This document shows positions 51,404 through 62,770 of a stretch of DNA of 64,000 bases, in pieces. Every line of letters begins with the position of its first letter. Positions within the stretch are counted from its first letter, which is position 1. Source of the DNA: Brevibacterium linens ATCC 9172 (GTDB lineage Bacteria; Actinomycetota; Actinomycetes; Actinomycetales; Brevibacteriaceae); the NCBI RefSeq assembly GCF_900169165.1, contig NZ_FXYY01000009.1, forward strand, positions 62,001 to 126,000. The letters run 5' to 3'. Under the pieces are notes generated by a model, which had not been told where the DNA came from, did no database searches, and saw only the letters and a list, made by a program, of their open reading frames with translations. The position numbers were made by a program, and so were the translations under genes.

Positions 51404-52639
51404 CTAGAGGCTGTCGAGCCAGGCACGGACCCGATCGGAGTCGGCTCCGAGCTCCGGGGGAGCGAGGTCGTAGGCGACCTGCGACCTCGACAAGGTGATC
51501 GGGTTGCGGATGGTCGAAATGATGCGCTCGCCGCTGCCGGTGTCCACGACCGGTGACAGGCCGAGGCTCGTGGCGTGTTCGACGCCTTCGGCGATCGTGT
51601 TGATCGGAGCACAGGGCAGGCCGGCGGCCGAGAGCTTGTCGAACCATTCCTGGGCGGTGTGGGCCTGCAGGGCCTCGAGAAGTTCGGACTCCAGGGCGTC
51701 GCGGTTGGCGTTGCGGTTCTTTGCCTGGGCGAATCGTTCGTCGTCGCACCAATCGGGTCGTCCGACCACCTCGGCGAGGATCCGGAACTGGCCGTCATTG
51801 GCGGCGGCGATGATGATCTCGCCGGACTTCGCGGCCATCGGCTGGTAGGGGTAGAGGCTCGGGTGGGCGTTGCCCATCCGGGTCGGATTCACGCCTGCGG
51901 CGGCGTAGGCGCCGGACTGGTTGGCCAGGCCGGACATCGCCGAGGACATGAGGTTGGTTTCGACGAGCTGGCCCTCACCGGTGAGCGTGCGGTGCTGGAC
52001 CGCGGCGAGGACGCCGATCGTGGTGTGCAGACCGGTCATGACGTCGAAGACGGCGACGCCGGCGCGGTACGGCGAGCCGTCGGGGCTGCCGGTGACCGAC
52101 ATGAACCCGGACAGCGCCTGCACGAGGAGGTCGTATCCGGGCAACGGGTTCTCACGCCCGAATCCGGTCACCGAGGCATAGATGACTGCCGGGTTGGTCG
52201 CGGCGACGCTGTCGTAGTCGAGGTCGTACTTCGCCAGCCCGCCCGGTTTGAAGTTCTCGACGACGATATCGGCCTGCGCCGCGAGCTTCTGCGCGGTGGC
52301 GAGGTCATCGGGGTCGGTGAAGTCGAGGACGAGGTCGTATTTGTTGCGGTTGATCGACAGATAGTAGGTGGCGTCGTCCTCGCGCACCGGTGGAGCCCAA
52401 TGTCGGGTGTCATCGCCCTTCGGTCCTTCGACCTTGATGACGGTAGCCCCGAGATCGGCGAGCATCATCGTCGAGTATGGGCCGGCGAGGACGCGGGAGA
52501 AGTCGACGACGATCTGCCCCGACAGCGGACCTGAACCCGCGCGCGGGAGGAACTCCTCGAGGCGGTCGTGGGCAGGCGACCGGCTGGGGTCGTGGCCAGG
52601 GCCGCTGTCGTGGTGTTCAGAAGTGGTCGACTGCTTCAT
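51404..52639 (-). CDS. CaiB/BaiF-family (class III) CoA-transferase
   Basis: 411 residues. Starts its fold at LSGQIVVDFSRVLAGPYSTMMLADLGATVIKVEGPKGDDTR, with the conserved catalytic Asp region near YDLLVQALSGFMSVTG. It moves CoA between carboxylic acids. The first 37 residues are a hydrophilic extension. It heads the unit with the acyl-CoA dehydrogenase and SDR. Dicarboxylates such as glutarate, or aryl acids, are typical substrates in this setting, but none is assured. Confidence 0.88.
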   Translation of the reverse strand: MKQSTTSEHHDSGPGHDPSRSPAHDRLEEFLPRAGSGPLSGQIVVDFSRVLAGPYSTMMLADLGATVIKVEGPKGDDTRHWAPPVREDDATYYLSINRNKYDLVLDFTDPDDLATAQKLAAQADIVVENFKPGGLAKYDLDYDSVAATNPAVIYASVTGFGRENPLPGYDLLVQALSGFMSVTGSPDGSPYRAGVAVFDVMTGLHTTIGVLAAVQHRTLTGEGQLVETNLMSSAMSGLANQSGAYAAAGVNPTRMGNAHPSLYPYQPMAAKSGEIIIAAANDGQFRILAEVVGRPDWCDDERFAQAKNRNANRDALESELLEALQAHTAQEWFDKLSAAGLPCAPINTIAEGVEHATSLGLSPVVDTGSGERIISTIRNPITLSRSQVAYDLAPPELGADSDRVRAWLDSL

Positions 52640-52752
52640 CGTCGAATGTCTCCCTCTCGTCGGGCCGGGGCGCTGCTGTGTGCTCCCGGGCTCGGAGCTC
52701 CCTGCTCGTGCACCCTGTGTTGAGCACGCTGTCTCGAGCACGCAGGGTGCGC

Positions 52753-52775
52753 ATATGGTCCATCCCACCATATAT
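52753..52775. promoter_or_regulatory. Inverted repeat ATATGGT-N7-ACCATAT
   Basis: Seven-base arms around CCATCCC, about 115 bp upstream of the CoA-transferase start and close to an AT-rich region with TTGACT on the minus strand. A likely operator for the acyl-CoA unit. A second inverted repeat (GCACCCTG...CAGGGTGC) lies just downstream, within 52705-52755. Confidence 0.5.
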
Positions 52776-52912
52776 CGAATCAGTCAATAATGAACATGCA
52801 TTCATGACTGCTGAGGTATCGGATCGCTGCTGGACGCATGGCCGGCGGGTGCTGCGGCCAGATGCTGCCGCCGTTCAGTTCGACTTCGGACGCCGGCGAC
52901 TGCCGGACGTGC

Positions 52913-53602
52913 TCACAGCTGGGCGTTCCATTCGTCGAGGCGGTGGCCGCCTCGGGGGAGCCGAGCTGCACGAGACCTGACGGCACCAGGCGAGGTCGAC
53001 TCCCCGTGGTCCCCGGCTCGCGGGTTGGGCGATGGCCGAGTTGTACAGGTGCGCGGTGTGGGCGATGAGGCGGGGGACGAGATGGCCGAGGCCGAGGCGA
53101 GGGCGCGGCCGTGACGTCTGCTGCCGGCGGCGCTGAGCTGCCGTTTCAGGCCCTCGGCATACCGCCTGGCCATCATCTCCTGTCCGGCCACCGTCACCGG
53201 AGCGCCCAGGCGAAGCAGCGGATGCGCGGGAACGGAGTCAGCGGTGATGGTCACGGCCAGTCGACCGTCGGTGCCGATGGAGACGAGGAAGGTCTCCTCT
53301 CCGTCCTCGAGGTGACCCGGCAGGGTGCGATAGGTGAATCCGGCGCGATCTGCCTCATCGATCACCCGGGTCACGACGCACGAACCCACGGGCACGAGCA
53401 GATCGCGACTGCGCAGCCGCCTCGGCGAGGCCGGCCATCCGGGATTGAGTCGCAGAGCGACGATCTGGCCCTCGACCACCCGGCGAGACGGGCGGACGAC
53501 GACGCCGGCGAGCTCCTGCAGCGCCCACGAGAAGACCGCCTCGCGGGCGAGTGGGAATTGTGCGGCCGGGCCGAGGTCGAGATGGAACTCGAGATGATTC
53601 AT
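52913..53602 (-). CDS. DUF1990-family protein, C-terminus doubtful
   Basis: 229 residues. Residues 1 to about 155 match DUF1990: FPLAREAVFSWALQELAGVVV, VVEGQIVALRL, GFTYRTLPGHLEDGEETFLV and MMARRYAEGLKRQL. Members are normally about 160-170 residues. The last 70 residues are Ser/Arg/Pro-rich, like a wrong reading frame of GC-rich DNA, so a frameshift near 53130 may have removed the original stop. Function of the family is unknown. It is divergent from the second SDR gene. Confidence 0.65.
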   Translation of the reverse strand: MNHLEFHLDLGPAAQFPLAREAVFSWALQELAGVVVRPSRRVVEGQIVALRLNPGWPASPRRLRSRDLLVPVGSCVVTRVIDEADRAGFTYRTLPGHLEDGEETFLVSIGTDGRLAVTITADSVPAHPLLRLGAPVTVAGQEMMARRYAEGLKRQLSAAGSRRHGRALASASAISSPASSPTPRTCTTRPSPNPRAGDHGESTSPGAVRSRAARLPRGGHRLDEWNAQL

Positions 53603-53767
53603 GACTCCATTCTCGTCCAGTGCGCTCGCTTGGTGCCGGAGTCCTTGTCTTCCTCCGACGGCTGTGCCTACGATGAGAACTGATCGCTGAACGAACGCTC
53701 GCTTCACGGCGACTCGCCAGGTCAGCGCCGAATGACCATGTCACTGCACGAACACTGGAGTTCATCA

Positions 53768-54586
53768 ATGTCAGACAGCACCTCAGCAGCACAGCCGACA
53801 GCCGCCTCGGCGGAACCGAAATCCGGTCGTCGTTTCGACGGGCAGGTCGCCGTCATCACGGGCGCCAGTCGCGGCATCGGCCTCGGAATCGCGCATCGTC
53901 TGCAGGCCGAGGGGGCCACCGTCGTCCTCACCGCGCGCAAGCCCGAAGCACTGCAGGAAGCAGTCGCGGAGTTCCCCGAGGGCACGGCGATCGGCATCGC
54001 CGGCAAGGCCGACGACCCGGCTCACAGGGCAGAGGTGTTCGACACGATCACCGAGAAGTTCGGCCGCCTCGATGTGCTCGTGGCCAACGCCGGAATCAAC
54101 CCTGTCTACGGTCCGCTCGTCGACATCGAGCTCGATGCGGCGCGGAAGATCTTCGACGTCAACGTCCTCGGAACTCTCGCCTGGGTGCAGGACGCCGTCC
54201 GTCATCAGGGCCTGAAATTCCGGGAGAACAGGGGACGGGTGGTGGCGATCTCCTCGGTGGCCGGGCAGGTGCCGAGCGAGGGCATCGGCTTCTACGGAAT
54301 CTCGAAGGCCGCGGTCTCGCACCTGACGAAGACCCTCGCCGTGGAACTGGGGCCAGATATCCGCGTCAACGCCGTCGCCCCGGCAGTGGTCAAGACGAAG
54401 TTCGCCACCGCGCTCTACGAGGGCCGAGAGGAAGAGGTCGCCTCCGCGTACCCGGTCAAACGCCTCGGAACTCCCGAGGACATCGCCGGTGCCGTCGCCT
54501 ATCTCGCGTCGGACGACGCCGACTGGATCACCGCCCAGGTGCTCACCGCCGATGGGGGAGTCGTCACCGCCGGCGGCAGCGCCTGA
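53768..54586 (+). CDS. Short-chain dehydrogenase/reductase (second)
   Basis: 272 residues. TGASRGIGLGIA cofactor loop, NAGIN, catalytic Ser in ISSVAG and YGISK, VAPAVVKTKF and a C-terminal ADGGVVTAGG. Classical SDR; similar in layout to SDR oxidoreductases acting on 3-oxoacyl substrates. GGAG lies seven bases before the ATG. The first 22 residues are a low-complexity Ser/Ala extension. It stands alone, divergent from the DUF1990 gene; its partner pathway is unknown. Confidence 0.87.
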   Translation: MSDSTSAAQPTAASAEPKSGRRFDGQVAVITGASRGIGLGIAHRLQAEGATVVLTARKPEALQEAVAEFPEGTAIGIAGKADDPAHRAEVFDTITEKFGRLDVLVANAGINPVYGPLVDIELDAARKIFDVNVLGTLAWVQDAVRHQGLKFRENRGRVVAISSVAGQVPSEGIGFYGISKAAVSHLTKTLAVELGPDIRVNAVAPAVVKTKFATALYEGREEEVASAYPVKRLGTPEDIAGAVAYLASDDADWITAQVLTADGGVVTAGGSA

Positions 54587-54638
54587 GACTGAGTGGCCTG
54601 CGGCTGATCGTCGACTGCCGGTAACCGGCAGCTCAAAC

Positions 54639-54720
54639 ATAGGTCGCTATCGGATACTGCGGTCCGAATCCAGGTCGCTATCGGATACTTCTGAGCAAGC
54701 AAAGTATCCGATAGCGACCT
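54639..54720. repeat. Family-B repeat, copy 2 (half site plus palindrome)
   Basis: Half site ATAGGTCGCTATCGGATAC (54639-54657) followed by a full palindrome (54672-54720). The order is the reverse of copies 1 and 3, as expected for insertion in the other orientation. It lies downstream of the second SDR. Confidence 0.92.
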
Positions 54721-54813
54721 ATTTCTGCATACGCGGCAAGGGGGAGCTGCCGCGGGGAGCCGGGCCTCGCAGCAGTCCGACGAATGGTCGCGGCAAGGGG
54801 GCCAGCAGGAGGT

Positions 54814-54842
54814 TTGTCGGGGGTGATTTCATTCACTAGAAT
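54814..54842 (+). promoter_or_regulatory. Promoter of the glycine cleavage transcript
   Basis: TTGTCG (54814-54819), a 17-bp spacer, and TAGAAT (54837-54842). Transcription would start near 54849, about 65 bp ahead of the riboswitch. Confidence 0.7.
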
Positions 54843-54913
54843 CGGAGGCGCAGTCTCAGCCGGGGCCACCGAGGCCCACTTGGCTGTGCACATAACTTCA
54901 TACGCCGCTAAGA

Positions 54914-55046
54914 CAAGACGTGGGAGAGCTGCCGCTGTCAGGCCGAATCGAGCCGGACACCGAGCAGCGCCGTAGGTGCAATTCCCTCCCCGGGAAACTC
55001 TCAGGCCCAGTACCACCGATTGCAGGCATATCTGAAGGACTCCGGT
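54914..55046 (+). ncRNA. Glycine riboswitch
   Basis: Conserved gcvT-aptamer words appear in order: GTGGGAGAG, GCGCCGTAGGTGCAA, CCCCGGGAAACTCTCAGG, then the closing arm around ATCTGAAGGACTCC. It precedes gcvP and would adjust expression of the glycine cleavage genes to glycine. One aptamer is clear; I cannot show a second. The ATG at 55020 lies inside the aptamer and is therefore not the gcvP start. Confidence 0.85.
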
Positions 55047-55124
55047 CCGACAGATCGGGGAGGACACTCAGCGATCGCTGCGTCCTCCAATTCGGTGGGC
55101 GCGACACCGACCCTAGGACGGCAA

Positions 55125-58057
<2,933 letters not shown>

Positions 58058-58058
<1 letters not shown>

Positions 58059-59320
58059 TGACTGATCAGACTGCCAACGCCCCCAAAGAGACTCCACTGC
58101 ACAGCGTCCACGCTGACCTCGGCGCATCCTTCACCGACTTCGGCGGCTGGGACATGCCGCTGAAGTACGGTTCGGAACTCGCTGAACACCGTGCCGTGCG
58201 CGAGGCCGCAGGCCTGTTCGACCTCTCCCATATGGGTGAGGTGCGCATCAGCGGAGCCGATGCCGCCGCCTTCCTTGACTACGCGCTCGTCGCGAAGTAC
58301 TCGACGATGAAGATCGGTAAAGCCAAGTACGGTGTCATCGTCAACGAGTCAGGCGGCCTGCTCGATGACCTGATCACCTACCGTATCGGCGACGAAGAGT
58401 TCTTCATCGTCCCCAATGCCTCGAACACGCCTGCCGTGGTTACGGCGCTGACCGAGCGTCTGCAGCACTTCCTGCAGGCCGTGGCACCCGGATCGGATGT
58501 GCGCCTGACCGACGAATCCGATGCCACCGCGCTCATCGCCGTGCAGGGGCCGAACTCCGAAGCGATCATCCTGCGCGCTCTCGACGAAGCCGGCCACGGC
58601 GAATTCGGGCCCCGCACGGGCGCCGGAGACCACGCGAAGGCCCAGGCCACGGATGATGCCAACGGGGGAGCCACCTCGGCGGGGGATGACACCATCACCA
58701 TCGGTCAGGCAGTGCGCGAGCTGAAGTACTACGCGTGGATGCCGCTGACGATCGCCGGGATCGACCTCATGCTCGCCCGCACCGGATACACCGGAGAGGA
58801 CGGATTCGAACTCTACGCGCCGAACATCGGCGCCACCCGCCTGTGGGAGACCCTGGTGACCTCGGGCGTCGACTACGGACTCGTGCCCTGCGGACTGGCC
58901 GCACGCGATTCGCTGCGCCTGGAAGCCGGAATGCCGCTCTACGGCAACGAACTCGACCAGAACACCACCCCGTACGATGCGGGGCTGGGCCGGATGATCG
59001 GGTTCACCACGAAGGAGAGCTTCTTCGCCCGCGAGGCCCTCGCGAAGCGGGGAGAGACCGAACCGCCGCGCGTGCTCGTCGGCCTGACCTCGGAGGGACG
59101 CCGAGCCGCTCGCTCCGGAGCCGCCGTGTCCGTCGACGGCGCCGAGGTCGGCATCGTCACCTCCGGCCAGCCCTCACCGACCCTCGGCCACCCGATCGCC
59201 TTGGCCTACCTCGACCGGGATCACGCCGAGGCGGGCACCGCGGTGACCGTGGACATCCGCGGCAAGGCGCACGACTTCACCGTCGCCGAACTGCCGTTCT
59301 ACAAGCGCCCGGCCCACTGA
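58058..59320 (+). CDS. gcvT: Aminomethyltransferase, T-protein
   Basis: 420 residues, about 50 more than usual. Transfers the methylene of GcvH-bound aminomethyl to THF, releasing ammonia. FDLSHMGEVRISG, the catalytic Asp in GGLLDDLITYRI (Asp103 or 104), RTGYTGEDGFELY and GLAARDSLRLEAGMPLYGNEL are conserved. Residues about 184-212 are a low-complexity Asp/Ala/Gly insert between conserved blocks. Translationally coupled to gcvP. Confidence 0.96.
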
Positions 59321-59433
59321 AGCTCTCACCCACAATTCATCCCAGGTGGGGTCGGTGACTCGTACACTGGTCTCACCTGGCACAACAACGTCGTGATCGC
59401 CGCTTCCGGCGGCGGTCGCAGTAAGGAAGACAC

Positions 59434-59832
59434 ATGGCACAGCTGCCCCCGCTCCCACAGAACTTCACCTACTCCGCCGAGCACGAATGGGTCGACGGCG
59501 CCGCCGATGAACTCGTCGGCAAGACCGTCAAGGTCGGCATCACCGCCGTCGCCTCCGATGCCCTCGGCGAGGTCGTCTACGTCGACCTGCCCGAGGTCGG
59601 CGACACCATCACCGCTGGTGAAACCTGTGGTGAGGTCGAATCCACGAAGTCCGTGTCCGACCTCTACACCCCGGTGACCGGTGAGATCATCACCATCAAC
59701 GAGGCGGCCGTGGACTCACCCGGACTGCTCAACTCCGACCCCTACGGCGAGGGCTGGCTGTTCGAAGTCGCCGTGACCGAGGTCGGCGAGGTCATGGACG
59801 CCGCCGCCTACGCCGAGGCGAACTCTCTCTGA
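59434..59832 (+). CDS. gcvH: Glycine cleavage H-protein
   Basis: 132 residues. Lipoyl carrier that shuttles the aminomethyl group between P, T and L proteins. Lipoyl Lys72 in [30 protein letters not shown] and [15 protein letters not shown] are typical. AAGGAAG precedes the ATG, and a TACACT box near 59361 may give a second promoter in the 113-bp gap after gcvT. No lipoylation genes are in the window. Confidence 0.97.
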   Translation: MAQLPPLPQNFTYSAEHEWVDGAADELVGKTVKVGITAVASDALGEVVYVDLPEVGDTITAGETCGEVESTKSVSDLYTPVTGEIITINEAAVDSPGLLNSDPYGEGWLFEVAVTEVGEVMDAAAYAEANSL

Positions 59833-59838
59833 GACTCG

Positions 59839-60030
59839 TTGTGAGGCTCGCATGAGTCTCACCCGTCCCGGTGTGGACAGCCCTGCGGGGCTGCCTAACG
59901 GGACAGCCTTTCGAGGCGGATCCTCCGGGTGGAGGATGCAAACCCTGAAGCGGGGTCGGTCGAGGTCGGTGCCGACGCATTGTCGGCACCGGCTCGCCCT
60001 GCACGTGAGTGCACGGCTGTTCGGTCGGCC
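59839..60030 (+). ncRNA. Structured leader upstream of sdaA, class unknown
   Basis: A run of stable hairpins: GTGAG...CTCAC (59839-59860, probably the gcvH terminator), a TCCCG/CGGGA-closed arm enclosing AGCCC/GGGCT (about 59866-59913), GCCT-TTCG-AGGC, ATCCTCC-GGGT-GGAGGAT, and GGTGCCGAC-GCATT-GTCGGCACC (about 59968-59990). The last is a near-perfect stem about 75 bp before sdaA. The arrangement looks like a regulatory RNA, but I could not match it to glycine, SAM, TPP, cobalamin, ZTP, c-di-GMP or T-box consensus. Confidence 0.45.
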
Positions 60031-60064
60031 CCGTCGTCATCTCATCAGAAACGAAGTGATTGCC

Positions 60065-61597
60065 ATGCCATTGAGCGTCTTCGACCTCTTCACGGTCGGC
60101 ATCGGACCGTCGAGCTCCCACACCGTCGGACCGATGCGTGCCGGCGCGAGCTTCATCGACCTCCTCGGCGAAACGCTTGGATCCGTGGCGGATCTGCGCG
60201 TCGACGTATTCGGTTCCCTGGCCGCCACCGGAGCCGGTCACGGAACCTTCGACGCCATCCTCATCGGCCTCGAAGGCTGCCGCCCTGACCTCATCGAAGC
60301 CAACGAACTCACCGCCCGGCGGACACGGATGTCCGAGACCGGGACGATCATCCTCGGCGACTCGACCGGCAATGGCGTCGAACTCAAGTTCACCGAGGAT
60401 GACATGGTCAAACGCCCCCTGACCGTCTTGCCGCGCCACACGAACGCCATGACCGTAACCGCCTACGACGCCGCGGGGGAGACCCTCGCTGAGGAGACCT
60501 ACTACTCCGTGGGCGGCGGGTTCGTGACCTCGGAGACCGAGTTCCTCGAGAAAGAGAAGACCGCCGAGGCTGGCGCCGGCGGCGGGGGCGACGGTGCTGC
60601 CGACGACGGCGGCGGTGCGGCCGGCGGCGGGGGCGGCGACGGCGGCAGCGATGCCGAGTTCGCGGTCGCGGATTCTGTCGTCGATGCCGAACTCGAGTCC
60701 TACGACGAAGAGTTGCCCTATCCTTTCCATTCAGGTGTCGAACTGCTGCAACGCTGCCGCGAGAACGACCTGTCGATCGCGGAGATCATGCACGCCAACG
60801 AACTGTCGATGCGTGACGAGGACGAGATCCGGCACGGCCTGCTCCACATCTACTCGGTGATGGAGGAATGCGCTTCGGCGTCCCTGGACCGGTCCGGTTA
60901 TCTGCCCGGAGGGCTCAAGGTGCGTCGCCGCGCACACGACTGGTACCTCAAACTCAAGGCCGAGGACCCCGACCGGGACCCCGGCTACTACCTCGAATGG
61001 GTCAACCTCATCGCAATGGCCGTGAACGAGGAGAACGCCTCGGGCGGCCGCGTCGTCACTGCACCCACCAACGGGGCGGCCGGCATCATCCCCGCCGTGC
61101 TGCACTATGCGCTCAACTACGTTCCAGCGGTGGTGGAAGGCGGCGAGTCCGCGAAGCACCGGGCCATCGTCGACTTCCTGCTCACCGCGGCGGCCATCGG
61201 CGTCCTGTACAAGGAGCGGGCGTCGATCTCCGGCGCCGAGGTGGGCTGTCAGGGTGAGGTCGGATCCGCCTCGTCGATGGCCGCCGGGGGATTGGCCGCC
61301 GTGATGGGCGGGACGCCCGAGCAGGTGGAGAACGCCGCCGAGATCGCGATGGAGCACAACCTCGGCCTGACCTGCGATCCGATCTCCGGACTCGTGCAGG
61401 TGCCGTGCATCGAACGCAATGCGATCGCCGCCGGCAAGGCCATCAACGCCTCCCGCATGGCACTGTGGGGCGACGGCCAGCACCGGGTCAGCCTCGACGA
61501 GGTGATCGAGACGATGCGCCAGACCGGGGCGGACATGTCCTCGAAGTACAAGGAGACGGCGATGGGCGGCCTCGCCGTCAACGTCGTCGAGTGCTGA
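60065..61597 (+). CDS. sdaA: L-serine ammonia-lyase, single-chain
   Basis: 510 residues. Fe-S-dependent deamination of serine to pyruvate. Beta domain starts [23 protein letters not shown]; alpha domain has [17 protein letters not shown] and [20 protein letters not shown] with cluster cysteines, and ends VVEC. Residues about 168-196 are an unusual Gly/Asp/Ala-rich linker (runs of four and five Gly) between the two domains. Placement after gcvPTH suggests degradation of glycine through serine to pyruvate. The ribosome site is weak; a structured leader precedes it. Confidence 0.94.
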   Translation: MPLSVFDLFTVGIGPSSSHTVGPMRAGASFIDLLGETLGSVADLRVDVFGSLAATGAGHGTFDAILIGLEGCRPDLIEANELTARRTRMSETGTIILGDSTGNGVELKFTEDDMVKRPLTVLPRHTNAMTVTAYDAAGETLAEETYYSVGGGFVTSETEFLEKEKTAEAGAGGGGDGAADDGGGAAGGGGGDGGSDAEFAVADSVVDAELESYDEELPYPFHSGVELLQRCRENDLSIAEIMHANELSMRDEDEIRHGLLHIYSVMEECASASLDRSGYLPGGLKVRRRAHDWYLKLKAEDPDRDPGYYLEWVNLIAMAVNEENASGGRVVTAPTNGAAGIIPAVLHYALNYVPAVVEGGESAKHRAIVDFLLTAAAIGVLYKERASISGAEVGCQGEVGSASSMAAGGLAAVMGGTPEQVENAAEIAMEHNLGLTCDPISGLVQVPCIERNAIAAGKAINASRMALWGDGQHRVSLDEVIETMRQTGADMSSKYKETAMGGLAVNVVEC

Positions 61598-61676
61598 GGC
61601 GGGTGCGTCTTGGGGTGTGGGGCTGGCACCTGGGACGAGGGGCTGAGGCTGCCTGCCCATAGACAAGCCCACAGCC

Positions 61677-61759
61677 AATAGGTCGCTATCGGATACTTTC
61701 AGCGCTGAAAAGTATCCGATAGCGACCTTTGTTTGGGTGCAGGCATCCGATAGCGACCA
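61677..61759. repeat. Family-B repeat, copy 3 (palindrome plus half site)
   Basis: The best palindrome of the family (61677-61730, arms AGGTCGCTATCGGATACTTT) followed by a half site, GCATCCGATAGCGACC (61743-61758). Lies 80 bp past sdaA. Confidence 0.93.
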
Positions 61760-61897
61760 CATTTCGAACTGCCCATCGCACTGCCCAGGCGACCTGATCT
61801 CCGAAACAAACGCGAAGCCGCTCACAGGGCCTCGGATGCCCTGCGGACCAACAGGCCTCCTTGCTGTCCCAATTCGGGTGAAGTGACATGGAACACG

Positions 61898-61913
61898 TGG
61901 AACCCTTGTTCCA
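61898..61913. promoter_or_regulatory. TGGAAC-N4-GTTCCA inverted repeat
   Basis: Perfect six-base arms, about 165 bp upstream of the ectA promoter. A possible operator; the binding protein is unknown. Confidence 0.35.
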
Positions 61914-62078
61914 ACTCCGCGAAAATGTAACGAAACGATAACGAACCTCTGGCGCGGTATGAGCGCGAAGAAGCGCCCCGACGCATCCCAGAGATGCCAT
62001 GGGGAAAGTCGGGTCTGTTACATGTCGGCAGGCCGGGGGCAGCGTTGTGAAAGTGGCCCGGAATCGACGGTTTCGAGG

Positions 62079-62106
62079 TTGACGCTCATTCTCATCCCGC
62101 TAGGTT
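62079..62106 (+). promoter_or_regulatory. Promoter of the ectoine operon
   Basis: TTGACG (62079-62084), 16-bp spacer, TAGGTT (62101-62106), then seven bases to the GTG of ectA, implying a leaderless transcript. Confidence 0.7.
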
Positions 62107-62113
62107 TGTTGGC

Positions 62114-62608
62114 GTGATTAACGCACTCGCTGAACCGAAGACGCAAATCGACGTCCGGACTCCTGAGCTGGAGGACGGGCAACATCTATGGCGGCTCGCG
62201 AAAGACACAGCCGTGCTCGATCTGAACTCCTCGTACTCGTACCTGCTGTGGTGCCGTGACTTCGCGGACACCTCGGTGATCGCACGGATCGGCGGAGAGC
62301 CCGCCGGCTTCGTCACCGGCTACACCCGTCCGGAGAATCCGGACACCCTTATGATCTGGCAGGTCGCCGTCGACGAGAACTTCCGCGGACACGGACTCGC
62401 ATCGACCATGCTCAACGAGCTGGCCGACCGCACCGGTGCTCTGAGGATGGAGACGACGATCACCGATGACAATGCGGCGTCCAACCGTCTGTTCCAGACG
62501 TTCGCGGAGAAGCGCGGGGCCGGTTTCGACCGTCGCCCGCTGTTCACCCCGGACCTCTACCCGGACGGCCACGACACCGAGTACCTCTACGAGATCGCAC
62601 CCCTGTAA
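62114..62608 (+). CDS. ectA: L-2,4-diaminobutyric acid acetyltransferase
   Basis: 164 residues, GNAT fold. Acetylates diaminobutyrate on N-gamma, the second step of ectoine synthesis. LDLNSSYSYLLWCRDFADTSVIA is the EctA-specific start; acetyl-CoA loop WQVAVDENFRGHGLASTML; ends with YPDGHDTEYLYEI. GTG start placed by the -10 box seven bases upstream and by the family N-terminus. First gene of the ect operon, with ectB 162 bp downstream. Confidence 0.94.
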   Translation: MINALAEPKTQIDVRTPELEDGQHLWRLAKDTAVLDLNSSYSYLLWCRDFADTSVIARIGGEPAGFVTGYTRPENPDTLMIWQVAVDENFRGHGLASTMLNELADRTGALRMETTITDDNAASNRLFQTFAEKRGAGFDRRPLFTPDLYPDGHDTEYLYEIAPL

Positions 62609-62770
62609 CGAGCCCCACCCCGGCGCCGCGCGGACCCCTGCTGCAAGGGAGCGGACGCGCCAGGTGCCAGGAGGCGGAAGAGATCGCCCGCAATAAGCGG
62701 CGGCGGTCACCGCCTCGGCGACTGCATCCGATGCAGACGCACAACTTTGGAAGTCGAAAGGACTCAAGTC

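Larger units (their letters stand above)
61598..62113. other. Intergenic region between sdaA and ectA
   Basis: 516 bp with no supported gene. It holds the family-B repeat (61677-61759), the inverted repeat TGGAACCCTTGTTCCA (61898-61913) and, at its right end, the ectA promoter. The stretch around 61920-61945 is AT-rich. Confidence 0.6.

Noticed and set aside
59839..60030. sdaA leader as a T-box or second glycine riboswitch
   Set aside because: Neither the T-box sequence nor the conserved glycine-aptamer words were found; left as unknown structured RNA.
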